Positions 1 to 21,800 of a DNA stretch of 64,000 bases are shown one piece after another. Source of the stretch: Nematostella vectensis. Its lineage: Eukaryota > Cnidaria > Anthozoa > Actiniaria > Edwardsiidae. A model generated the notes under the pieces. It made no database searches. It was not told the DNA's origin and worked only from the letters and a program-made list of their open reading frames with translations. Made by a program: the position numbers and the translations under genes. Position 1 is the first letter of the stretch. Each line of letters begins with the position of its first letter. The stretch spans positions 6,740,627 through 6,804,626 of the forward strand of contig NC_064048.1 in the NCBI RefSeq assembly GCF_932526225.1, read 5' to 3'.

Positions 1-3000
1 TCAAACATGGATCTCACATCACCGCTAATGTCCTTGTAAAAATCCTCCGTCTCTATCTCGTACATCAGACTATCCGTGTCTGTAAACAGCAACTTTGCCT
101 TGTCACCATACTTTGGTTTAACGTAACCGTAGTGAAAATCATACATGAGATTCTTACTCAGATCCAGGATACACATACCCAAGTAGACGGGCTTGTTGAA
201 AACCAGTCTCGTCTTCCTCATGTGGATAGCCGCAAGGTTTTCACAAAAGATGGTACGATGCTTGTAATTAGGCTTTGATATTAGTTTCCTAGCCTGTTTC
301 TCGTTTGTGATCAGCCGGATGTCCACCCTGTTTCTAATGTTCTCCATGGTTTTCCCGAAAACAGAGTTGTTCATTAACTTGAAAAAATCTTTCTCGAAAT
401 CGTTTGTCGCTTTTGCTCTGAGGCTCGTGTTTAGGTCAATGTAGGTCTTCAACCATCCAGACTCCTCAAAGGTGATACCCCTATGAACCTTCGTGACTTT
501 TAACCCAAGACTTTCATAAAGTTTCAGAGTCTCATGGTGGACGACGTACTTTGTTTTGTTGTTAAGGTTTGGGATCAACTTGCCTACCTTGTTAATCTTG
601 ATGCTCTCTGGAGCTAACGGGTAGTCATCATGTGAATCATGAAGGTGATGTGGATACACCATGTCAACCTCCACGACGCATGGGTGACGTCCCCACTCCT
701 TCAGCTCTTGGTCCGTCATCCATCTGAACCCGTGAGTGGGCAGAGGTTTACTCATCGCCCAGCCGTACAAGTTGTTTGCATCCAGGTAGGTAATGTACTT
801 TGTCGGTAGGTTGGGATCGTACTCTCTCATGTAGGGGTTGTTTGCCTTACTATGTCTGGTGGATATCATGGAGACACCTCCGCGAATACCCTCCTCAAAC
901 ATGAGTAACATATCGCAATCGGTCAGCAACTCCAACTCTACCCTTGTGATCTTTAGGGCTGCATCCCAAGCCAGTCCGGGTGCTGTGTAGTACCAGGCTG
1001 GGTCCAGGCCATAGTTCTCGAGACAGACATCTCTAAAGTTCTCGAAAACGTCTGCCAACAGGAGCACGTCCGACTCAAGATAGAGATCGTGGTAATCCCT
1101 CATGGTGCTCATCTTGAAGGTTTCCCACACTTTTTGCGCGTGTTGGTAATCTTCCTCCGATATGTCCGTATCGTTGAGAGTCGAGTAAAACGCTTCTTTA
1201 GGCGGAAGTTGGATAGCGTCTAGTTGATCAAAGTTACAGAACCAGTCGTATGGGAAGACGCCCTTCCTCAACAACAGCTGTAACTGTTCTCCCTCATAGT
1301 AAGTCGTGAGGTTCTTGAAAGACTCTCTCGGTAAATTCTTCACTAGACTGTCGAGGCTAGCGGACATGAACTTGAAACTGTCGATAAACCTGATATCACG
1401 CTTAACGTCAACCTGTTTGCCCTCTTTGTTCGTAAACCTGTCGACCACAACCTGTTTTGTGAAAGAGATATACTTCTCCTCGTTATTAGGTATGCAGTTT
1501 ATTTTACCCTCCGACGTACCAAGATTCTTGACAAACAAGTGTGAATCATACCCGGAGAGGTTATGAAAGAGAACAGGAAAGAACTTTGGAGCTCTAAATC
1601 GAAGGTTGCATTCGTTGTGAGCAGCACCTCTGTACTTCCCGGTGAGGTGGCAATGGTCCAAAACCTTGTCCTCTCCTAACTCACCCTCACAGATGTGGCA
1701 ATGAGTGACATTGTCATAGTTCATCTCATCCTCCCGCGTCATCTCCACCTCCTTGGGGAACTTGAACTTATTGTAAATCTCCTTGATGTCTGACTCGAGA
1801 GACTCCACAAACAGCTGCGCGACATCCTCGGCAGACCCTTGGACCGTCCTCTGAACCAGCTTGGGTGAAAACACACCGTCATCAATGCATTTGATGAGAT
1901 AGCAGAAGCCTGACGGTTTGTGTTTCTGATATTGTTTAGTGAAACTCCTGCTCTCATCTGGGGAGCAAGTGTCTATATTCTCTGTGAAGCTCTCAAAGTC
2001 TGCGTAGACGACAAAGGGAACCCGCATTTTTCTGTTAAAGTTCACGAATCTAGTGTAAAGGGGCTTACCGTCTTTATCCATCGGCATCTCTATCCTGACC
2101 GACTCGTTCTTTGAGCAGTACTCGTAATGTTTCTCCAACGCCATTTCACACCGAAACGAGTTTAGACACCTAAAACATAGGAATCGGGTATGGTGATACT
2201 TATCAATTTGACTAGACACTAACGACATCACGTCCTTTATCCAGCAGTAATGACTCGTCTCGCCGTTTGAGATGAGAAGTAGATTGATTGCATTGAATGG
2301 ATCCTTCCCACTGATCCTCAATGGACATATTTTCTTCTCCTCATACGTAAACACATTGACTGTATGTGGGTTCTGTCTCTCAAACTTGTCGATCTGTCTC
2401 AACGAGACGGGGAACTCTATCCCCGACCAGTCGAATCTCTCAGAGTTCTCCATCATCTTTCTACTGAGTCTTTGAGGGTTATCCCTCTTGGGGTACACGG
2501 CGGAGGTTACCGCCCACTTGAAACACTTGTGATCATTCTCATTCCTCACATTGATAATCGCCTTCTTTACCGCTAACTCCTTTGGTAGTTCAACATACGA
2601 GCTCCCGGAGAGAGGATCAAAGGGATCAATGTTAATATCAAAGTACTCCACCCGATCAAACTGCCACCCAGAGCCTTGCTTCTGGAACTTTTCGACTAAT
2701 CCGATCAAAGGATTCGTCATTACATTAAACAAATCAGAGAAATCAGTCGACTCCGTCACGATCTCAGGCTTTTCTGTATGATGATATCCCAGCTTCTCCT
2801 CAATCTGACCTGTAGCCAGATCTTCTTTTATATACCTGCAGGTAAAGACAAACTTGACCTTGATGGGCTTCTTTCGGTCATTGACGAGTTTGATAACCTT
2901 TGGTCTGATCTTGGTGATAAACTCCTTGGGACCGTAACCCTCCTGTCCGGCTATCCCATAAGTCTTAAGATATCCCTTCAACGCCGTCTTTTGCTCCTTG

Positions 3001-3641
3001 GGTGTGAAGCGATCTTCCGCTTCCCCGTGTAAACGCTTAATCCTCTCCTTCAGACGTTTGACCCGTTTATCTACAGCCTCTTTGGCGGTCTTTTTGATGG
3101 GCTCAGGGACATAAGATAGTATCCAATCCGCAAACTCATCTAACTCGCTCTTGATCGAGTTGACTGTCCTGTTTGCAAAATGCTTAAGTGATTGGACGTG
3201 GGAACTCCGTGTGGGTTTGGAGGGTTTGAGAATGGGGACATCAATCTCAGGTATCGGGCCGTCGAGAATACTCTCCGACGTGTTGGATGGGATAATATCA
3301 GGCGGACGTGGTAGCCCTTTGAGAAGTTTGGGTAAAGGGACCCGCCGGGGTGGTGGTGGTGGTGACGTGCTGGTCAGCGCCCCGACGAGCTCGTCTCTCC
3401 GCATCCAGTAATATCTTGGGATACCCCGCTCCTTGGCGAGGGCTTTCAGATCTTTCACCTTCAGATCCTTCAACTGTCTCACCGTTTGGTTTTCCATTTC
3501 TATCAAACCAGTTATGTCTTTAAACCAAGATTCCAGAATCTCATTGGGGGTCTGGTGGGACAACTCCGACACGTCTTCACCAGTCTGTGTTGGTAGAACA
3601 TTGAGACGCTTCTCAGTGGTGTAAAGAGGACTCACCCCCAT
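1..3641 (-). CDS. Protein-primed family B DNA polymerase of a Polinton/Maverick (adintovirus-like) element, C-terminus off the window
   Basis: One open frame without introns runs from the ATG at 3641 to the window edge (1213 codons, no stop), so the N-terminus is complete and the C-terminus is missing. In order: a SAP/Rho-N-like helix-turn segment near residues 55-90; proline-rich linker; exonuclease motif ExoI (YADFES, D at residue 548); a zinc/His-Cys insertion resembling recombination endonuclease VII (CHIC, then DHCHLTGKYRG from residue 662); ExoII (HNLSGYDSH, D at 699); polymerase motif A (DANNLYGW, from 954), motif B (NNSVFG, S at 1093) and motif C (FTDTDS, from 1186). Such polymerases replicate self-synthesising transposons by protein priming. 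All catalytic motifs seen are intact. Retroviral-type integrase, capsid and protease genes would lie to the left of the window. Polinton versus free adintovirus-like provirus cannot be decided here. Confidence 0.9.
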   Translation of the reverse strand, partial: MGVSPLYTTEKRLNVLPTQTGEDVSELSHQTPNEILESWFKDITGLIEMENQTVRQLKDLKVKDLKALAKERGIPRYYWMRRDELVGALTSTSPPPPPRRVPLPKLLKGLPRPPDIIPSNTSESILDGPIPEIDVPILKPSKPTRSSHVQSLKHFANRTVNSIKSELDEFADWILSYVPEPIKKTAKEAVDKRVKRLKERIKRLHGEAEDRFTPKEQKTALKGYLKTYGIAGQEGYGPKEFITKIRPKVIKLVNDRKKPIKVKFVFTCRYIKEDLATGQIEEKLGYHHTEKPEIVTESTDFSDLFNVMTNPLIGLVEKFQKQGSGWQFDRVEYFDINIDPFDPLSGSSYVELPKELAVKKAIINVRNENDHKCFKWAVTSAVYPKRDNPQRLSRKMMENSERFDWSGIEFPVSLRQIDKFERQNPHTVNVFTYEEKKICPLRISGKDPFNAINLLLISNGETSHYCWIKDVMSLVSSQIDKYHHTRFLCFRCLNSFRCEMALEKHYEYCSKNESVRIEMPMDKDGKPLYTRFVNFNRKMRVPFVVYADFESFTENIDTCSPDESRSFTKQYQKHKPSGFCYLIKCIDDGVFSPKLVQRTVQGSAEDVAQLFVESLESDIKEIYNKFKFPKEVEMTREDEMNYDNVTHCHICEGELGEDKVLDHCHLTGKYRGAAHNECNLRFRAPKFFPVLFHNLSGYDSHLFVKNLGTSEGKINCIPNNEEKYISFTKQVVVDRFTNKEGKQVDVKRDIRFIDSFKFMSASLDSLVKNLPRESFKNLTTYYEGEQLQLLLRKGVFPYDWFCNFDQLDAIQLPPKEAFYSTLNDTDISEEDYQHAQKVWETFKMSTMRDYHDLYLESDVLLLADVFENFRDVCLENYGLDPAWYYTAPGLAWDAALKITRVELELLTDCDMLLMFEEGIRGGVSMISTRHSKANNPYMREYDPNLPTKYITYLDANNLYGWAMSKPLPTHGFRWMTDQELKEWGRHPCVVEVDMVYPHHLHDSHDDYPLAPESIKINKVGKLIPNLNNKTKYVVHHETLKLYESLGLKVTKVHRGITFEESGWLKTYIDLNTSLRAKATNDFEKDFFKLMNNSVFGKTMENIRNRVDIRLITNEKQARKLISKPNYKHRTIFCENLAAIHMRKTRLVFNKPVYLGMCILDLSKNLMYDFHYGYVKPKYGDKAKLLFTDTDSLMYEIETEDFYKDISGDVRSMF

Positions 3642-4018
3642 CCTTCACAACCTCCTCCGCAGGAGTTCCATCAACCCACCACAGGAGCCATTTTCATCTC
3701 CATGGTAGTCTAGGACCTGAGACGTGGCGTGGTATGAAAAAAATTCACCCTCACTTTTCATACTCCTAGCTGGGGCCTCCCACAGGGACACCGTCAAAAA
3801 CTCAATCTCTTATTTCTCACCCCCACAGTCACGTGAGGGGGGGGGGGTTCCCCCAGAGAGTCTCTCACAAGAATCATTTTCATCTCCATGGTAACCTAGG
3901 GCTGGTATGAGGACCTCTGGGAGGGACATCTCTCTCTGGTCAAATTAGCTCGGAAGTGTAAACCCCGGCCCACACCCCTCCACCTAACCGACCGAACTCA
4001 TCACGCCATTTTCGACGA
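3642..4018. other. Upstream flank of the polymerase gene
   Basis: No coding region is seen. The stretch holds a degenerate direct repeat around TTTTCATCTCCATGGTA (3689 and 3889), a CACGTG site, and a G homopolymer of about 11 at 3838. It lies just upstream of the polymerase start and probably contains its promoter, which is an inference from position only. Confidence 0.4.
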
Positions 4019-4020
4019 TC

Positions 4021-4413
4021 AAATGGGCGTGGCTATCACGTGACAAAATGATTGACAAGTAGGCGTGGCTATCACGTGACAAAATGATTGACAGGTTTTC
4101 GACAAAATGATTGACAGGTTTTTTGACAAAGTGATTGACAGGTGGGCGTGTCCGTCACGTGACAAAGTGATTGACAGGTGGGCGTGTCCGTCACGTGACA
4201 AAGTGATTGACAGGTTTTTTGACAAAGTGATTGACAGGTGGGCGTGTCCGTCACGTGACAAAGTGATTGACAAGTGGGCGTGGCCATCACGTGACAAAGT
4301 GATTGACAGGTTTTTTGACAAAGTGATTGACAGGTGGGCGTGTCCGTCACGTGACAAAGTGATTGACAGGTGGGCGTGGCCATCACGTGACAAAGTGATT
4401 GACAGGTGGGTGT
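4021..4413. repeat. Two-monomer minisatellite with CACGTG and TGATTGACAG motifs
   Basis: Two unit types alternate: a 36-bp unit (GTGGGCGTGTCCGTCACGTG plus ACAAAGTGATTGACAG) and a 24-bp unit (GTTTTTTGACAAAG plus TGATTGACAG). Much of the array follows a long-long-short order, giving a 96-bp higher-order period. TGATTGACAG occurs ten times exactly and twice with one change. Because both units are multiples of three, long open frames appear on both strands; they are artefacts. It lies upstream of the Polinton polymerase and may belong to the element's terminal region. Confidence 0.9.
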
Positions 4414-5150
4414 GGTCGTGTTCGTGTGTGCAAGGAGTCTTGGGCAAACTCGCACATGTGCAGGTCGCGAGGCTTGGCGGAGACTTTTGCGCCATTTTGG
4501 AATGAAATTTGGGATGATGAAAAACTTGTGCCAGCTGCGCCAAAATCCTACTACTTTACTCGTAGATTGTTATTTTGAAGTTTCCCCACGAATAAACCGC
4601 TTTATGTTCAATGATAAACAATAACAAAGAAATGGCTAATCGACATTCTTAAGAAAGTTATCAATTAGCATGCGATGATCGCAGCTTTGATTGACACGAA
4701 CTTCATAACTAGGAAACATGACGGAAAAACCTGGAAAATACGCAATTCAAGATAGATTTCTTACAATGTCCATCGGTTTCTTGTTTTCAGGACTGATTTT
4801 CAAAGCACAAATAGCGCGAGGCAGAAATGCACATACCCAGATTTTGGCTTTTTCAAATATTTTATCCTTGATCATCCTTGCGCTATGTATGGGCCCAGGG
4901 ACGATAAGCGCAAATTTCAATGACACTTTCATGAAAAGTCTCATCAATTTAAAAAAAAGTTGCACTGGATATTTTATTTGTTATTACCCACTAAGTACTT
5001 AGAGAAATTTTCCGCCTTATTAAATGTGAAATAGGCCTGTTTGAAGCATCATGTCATGTTTTCCCGTCATGTTTAACTAGGAGGATTGCGTCGTTGCCAC
5101 ACTGACTGGCTAGTGAAGTCTGTTAGTCAGATCACGTATTCTTACTTGGT
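4414..5150. other. Intergenic; holds one copy of a dispersed repeat
   Basis: No gene is recognised. The part at about 4785-5075 is a diverged copy of sequence at about 21700-21945 (shared blocks include CTTGATCATCCTTGCGCTAT, and the tail around CACTAAGTACTT and GTGAAAT), so it is an interspersed element. The outer boundary of the Polinton could fall in this stretch, but no terminal repeat can be fixed without the other end. Confidence 0.6.
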
Positions 5151-5154
5151 TTTC

Positions 5155-5350
5155 TTCACGCACACGCACGCACACACACAAATACCAAGGTGGTCACGGT
5201 AGCGCGCGTCGCACACGCACGCACGCACGCACACACACACAAATACCAAGGTGGTCACGGTAGCGCGCGTCGCACACGCACGCACACGCACGCACGCACA
5301 CACACGCACGCACGCACACACACAAACACCAAGGTGGTCACGGTAGCGCG
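5155..5350. repeat. CA/CG-rich minisatellite
   Basis: Runs of CACACGCACG separate three copies of a roughly 33-bp block (AAATACCAAGGTGGTCACGG followed by TAGCGCGCGTCGCAC). A diverged single copy of the block occurs at 55602-55628. Confidence 0.9.
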
Positions 5351-6791
5351 CGTCGCACTATAAACAAGCAAGCTCTTCGTTGTTAAACTAGCACGCAAGC
5401 TCGTAGCTCTTACGTCTTTCAATCACAATAAGAAACAGAATTCACCAAATGCTAGGTTCCCCTTCCTTTATTGATAAATAAAATTTGCATAAATACAGCA
5501 TCCGGCTCCTGCACTCGGCCATTCAACCCTCAACCAACAATTAATTCCGATTTCACTGCCACGGGCCAGTGATGAAGAACGCAAGACTAGTTCCAGTACC
5601 GCGCGGTTAAACCAGCCCTTTTGTTTTGAAATGGCGGCTTTTTACGGGCGAACTGTCACATTTTGGCGAATGCTAAGAAAACTAGACCAAACCTAAGGCT
5701 ATAATTTTCTTTATGACTCCCTCATTATCACACAAATCTGTCATCTTTTGTACAGTATGGTTTTAATGCTGTACTGTTAGACAAATCAGCGACTAAAGTC
5801 AGCCTTTCGTACCTTTTCTCGAACGATTCAACACTACTATTGTGTTTGTTTTCGCCAGAGCACGCGCATGCGCATACGTTATTCAGCACTGTCCTGCCAC
5901 GGCAGTATGGTTCGTTCAAAACATTTTCATCAAGTAAGACCTAAACAAATATCTACATCACAGTGGCTGGATTGAACATACAGTAATTTTATTTGAATGT
6001 CAAAATACCTTGCCAGCAACACCTTTGTTATTTCTTTTTGGAAGACACATAATGTGTAAAAATCTGAAAATAACCATTCAAAAACAAACTTTAAATGCTT
6101 TATTTGCCAAATTCAATCCAAAATATTTGCTTCTTCAAATCCGCCGATGGAAATGGATGCTTTTTCACACTTGGTATTTTGCAAGGATGACAAAATGGCG
6201 GCTGGCAGAGGCTGATTAATCGTACTTTGATCTCAGACGGCAGACAATGCCGGTTAGCATTCAGAACAAATTTGAAACAAATCCCCTGCTCACAAAGACA
6301 CCATGGGCGGTTTCCTTGATTCTATGAGATGGAAGATAACCCAGCCAACCTCTCAGTCAGTCTCCAGTCAATCCCAGTGACTAGCCCGAATATTTTCATG
6401 ACTGATCACCTCCTGTAATTGTCCTATAATTGTCTTATATCCTAGAATAAAGGTAACAATCAACTCTCATTGCTTTGTGATGTGTATCTTTTTAGAATAA
6501 GCGGTATTTCTAACGTTCGAGCAGTTGAGGGATTCTGCGAGTAACGCGGAACACATCACAAAGCAATGGGCTTATACGGCTAATTAAGCTAGGTTACTGC
6601 TGGCTTAATTGCAATTGCGCAAATGCTACAATTGCAACTGTGTTCTACCTGGGGCCTGATAGTGTGCTATGATTTTCACTTCCATTATCCTGGCGCACAC
6701 TGCTTGTACCTAATCCAGTTGTTCATCACATTACGAAACCTTTTATTTTTTTTCCTACCTACATGCGTCACAGTGAATGGAAGAATGGCCT
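5351..6791. other. Intergenic; no gene recognised
   Basis: No supported coding sequence. A perfect NRF1-type palindrome CGCGCATGCGCA lies at 5863-5874, and AAATGGCGGC-like sequence at about 5630, which together look like a promoter remnant, but no first exon was found beside them. The 3' untranslated region of GFUS (minus strand) should occupy the right part next to 6792. Confidence 0.4.
5863..5874. promoter_or_regulatory. NRF1-like site
   Basis: Exact match to the palindromic consensus YGCGCAYGCGCR (CGCGCATGCGCA). No gene start is recognised beside it, so function is unproven. Confidence 0.35.
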
Positions 6792-17965
<11,174 letters not shown>

Positions 17966-18809
17966 AGTAATGATATGACCAACACCTGATGGACAAGAAA
18001 AGAACATTATTTGGATCTTATTTGGACATCATTCCAGCTTGCATCTGGGACTAGGTTATTGCAGTAAAGCTCAAAGAAATGAATGACTTGACAGGAAAAA
18101 TTGCTGAAAACGACTTTTTTTTTGCAAGTTTATGCAATGTAGTGATATCTCGCTCATTTTATGTTATGTCATGATGAAAGAAATCTCGAAGCTGCGACAA
18201 TACAAATTTACGCACAGTGGCAATTGCATTTTTATGTCATTAAATGCATCGGTTTTCAAAAATTGCATCTTTCTTCTTCCTTAATCAGTTTCCAAAGCAC
18301 ATTAAAATTTGACACGTGGAAATTATAATGTAAGTTATCGATACTCAAGGATACTATTTTATGTAAGTAGAAACTATGAGAAAATCCAATTAGAAATAAA
18401 CACAGAGCCAATGCGCTCACCTTAAAAATGGCTATCTAATTTACCTCAAATGAAAAGATGGTTCTCGCCTGATTTTTACTTCGAAATGACTTTGTGCGTT
18501 CGAACTTTCGGCACTCAGGAAACAGCAAGACCAGTATGCTCCGCGGGCTTATTGCAACTACCACAGGAAGACCGCAATTGAGAACAATTCAAGTTGCTGA
18601 AATACACAAAAATTAAAAAAAAAAAAACTTAAATTATTGCAATTTCCGAAATAGCTATAAGGAAATTGGAAATGTATATTCCGTATATTCTGTTCATTTA
18701 TCGCAGTTTCCCTCGTTTGGGGGCTTACCACAGGGAAACCGACAAACGCTTGTAAACGGCCTGATATGTCCCTACATGTTCCTTGTAGTCCCCATTCTTT
18801 TCATTCAAG
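17966..18809. promoter_or_regulatory. Shared upstream region of GFUS (minus) and TOLLIP (plus)
   Basis: The two start codons are head to head about 845 bp apart, with no gene between. The TOLLIP start lies in CAAGATGGCGGAAAC, which resembles a YY1 site overlapping the initiator ATG. 5' untranslated exons may sit here. Confidence 0.6.
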
Positions 18810-21800
18810 ATGGCGGAAACGGAACAACAACAACAGGGTACGTAACTTATGTACAGCCAAATAATTTTCACTACTCCAACCCCACATCAAAATAAGTTCC
18901 TATTAAAATGAACATATATTTTCTTAAGAGCATTTATCGAGCCTTTGTGTTTCTGAATATTAACGTTGAATGAGCTCGATCTCAGACACAATTGTTCATC
19001 AGTGAATATGCCACCTAAATTGCATTGATTTAAGAAGAAAAATGCCATTTCATATTGAATTTAAAAGCTCTAGATATGTTAAAATGTATAAGCCATTTCA
19101 ATGTCAGTGTCAAAATCCGTCTAGAAATGTTTCAAGTTTTTTTATTTGCCACATATTTACAATAAGTACATTAAATATATAATTAATTAGACGAATACAT
19201 GGCGGGGAGGACCATAAAAACCAGAAGGCTTATACGAGACAGTCCTCCCCATTTATAAGTAAAAAAATACATAATATTAATATTTAGTCATGGCTAAATA
19301 TAAATAAGGAGATTACATACTAATATACCTGAACTATGATTTTATATAAAAAACAACAACACATACACACATACAAAAAGTCAAAAAAGGGAAAAATTCA
19401 ATATACTAGTTGAGAAGAACAGTTTTAAGGCTAGTCAAAAAAGAAGCTAAAGTAGTTGCAGACTGAGTATCAGTGTCTAGGGAATTATAAAATGCAGGCC
19501 CTTGATATCTAAGTGCAAATTTGCGTATATTTGTTCTGCATTTAGGAATGTGAAATAGCTAAGCACGTCTTGTATTGTAATTATGAATTTGAGAATTGAA
19601 AAAAAATATATTGTCAAAGTATCGAGGAAGAATTTTAGTCTTAAATTGAAACATTAGCTTACCAATATGAAATAAATAAATGCAGTGAAATTTCAAAATG
19701 TTTAGATCTTTAAATATTGGCTCAGTATGAACATCATATGGCTTATTTGAAATAATGTGTACAGCTCTTTTCTGGAGCCAAAAAAGACGATTGAGATTTG
19801 AAGGGTATGTTGAACCCCAAACACAGATACAATATTGTAAGTACGGATATATTAGAGAGTAGTAGAGAGCCATAAGAGAACGCTTAGGAAGGCAAAAACT
19901 TGCTTTGTACATGATGCCCACTGCTTTGGAGACTTTCCTAGTAACATTAGAAATATGTGGAATCCACGTCAAATGTTCGTCTAAAACGACACCTAGAAGA
20001 ACTGTTTCTTTAACCTGCAAAAGATAATGATGGCCAATACATACATCAACTTCAAGTGTTTGCCTTTTTTGCCGTGGTCTAAATATCATATAATTCGACT
20101 TTATTATATTAATAGATAATTTGTTAGCTGAAAACCAGTCTGCCATTTTCTCCAACTCGTTATTAACTATTTCTGATAAAGCAGCAAGATAACTATGAGA
20201 GAAAAATATGCTAGTGTCATCAGCAAAAAGTAATGGTTCTAAGGCGCTCGAAACAGTACAAAGATCATTAATATATATTAAAAAAGTAGAGGGCCAAGAA
20301 CGGAGCTTGTGGTACACCACACTTGACCACCTTCCTAGAGGAACAATGGCCATTAAAGTTAACGAGCTGCATCCTTTCTGAGAGATAGCTCTCAAACCAT
20401 TTCAATGAAGTTCCACGCACGCCATAATATTGTAGTTTGGTTAATAATATTTCATGATTGACCGTGTCAAACGCCTTTGAAAGATCAATAAACACGCCCA
20501 TCGTAAATTCCTTATTGTCTATGGCAGATGAAAGCTTATCATATAAGTGAATAAGTGCAAGGGCGGTTGAGTGGTGTTTTCTAAAGCCATATTGATTATC
20601 GAACAATAAATTATATTTGATTAAGAATTTATGTAGAGGATCATACATAATTTTCTCTAGAAATTTTGAGAAAATTGGCAAGACCGACACAGGCCTATAG
20701 TTAACATAGAGAGCCTTATCACCAGATTTAAAAAGAGGTTTAACACGAGCTATTTTTAGCTCTTTAGGGACAACGCCCGATGAAATGGACAAATTGGTAA
20801 TATTAGCTATTGGCTTCGGAATCAATAATATTTTTTACGACGTCCATATGGATATTGTCATATCCAGCAGCAGTGCCTGGACGCAGGCTTTCACAAATTT
20901 TAATAACTTCTTGGTCATCAGTGCTCTAAAAAAATACAGAATTCACTACCTCATTTTGTAAGAAACTAGCGAATGGCTTAGTCGAAGAAGGGATTTTAGC
21001 TGAAAGAGTAGGGTCCAGGCTGGTAAAATAGTCACAAAAATCATTTTGTTGGCCCCGGAGAATGTTATGAAATAATACCGAAGCCAGGGTAGTCAATCAA
21101 TGACAGCCGATGATAATCGATGAAATCGATAAAATTAAGGAATATCTTCGTGTGACTATCGATTAATAATCGATTACCAATATCAATCGATATTAATCGG
21201 CTGATTTTATGGATTAATATCGATTTATCGATTGGCAAACCGATGATCGATTTTCTCGATTAATTACTCTGGGGGATAATACATTGACTATCACCCTTAA
21301 ACTCAGGCACAGAGGGCACTGACACACTCCCCATACCACCTATTTTTTTCTCTTTAAGACAAGTATTATTAGTAGACTAAAAAAGTTCATTTCCTGCTTA
21401 ACTGCTAAACTTAAATAACAGGCCCGTACCCAGGATTTTTCCTGAGGGGGATGCAGCATCAGAAAAAGTGGACCTAGTTTTTCCGTTGGGGGGTCTCTGA
21501 TAAAAATCTGACCACCCCTGAAAAAAACAAAGAGGGATTTCTTTTATGACTTTGAAGTATCTCCATGGAACGCTTATCGTCGGATTTGGCTACAAACGAG
21601 TGATCCAGCTTGTGCTTTATAGTTTTGTCTACTATTAGCACATCTATTAAGAATTGAAAGTGGACCAGACGGATTATGGAAACACATAATATGTGGCTGA
21701 AATGCACATACCAAGAATTTGGCTCTTTAAGATAGTTTTCTCCTTGATCATCCTTGCGCTATGTATGGGCTCAGAGACAAAAAGCTCAAATTTCAAATGC

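Noticed and set aside
4019-4543. Long overlapping open frames on both strands over the minisatellite
   Set aside because: Unit lengths are multiples of three, so frames stay open by construction; the translations are pure repeat words.
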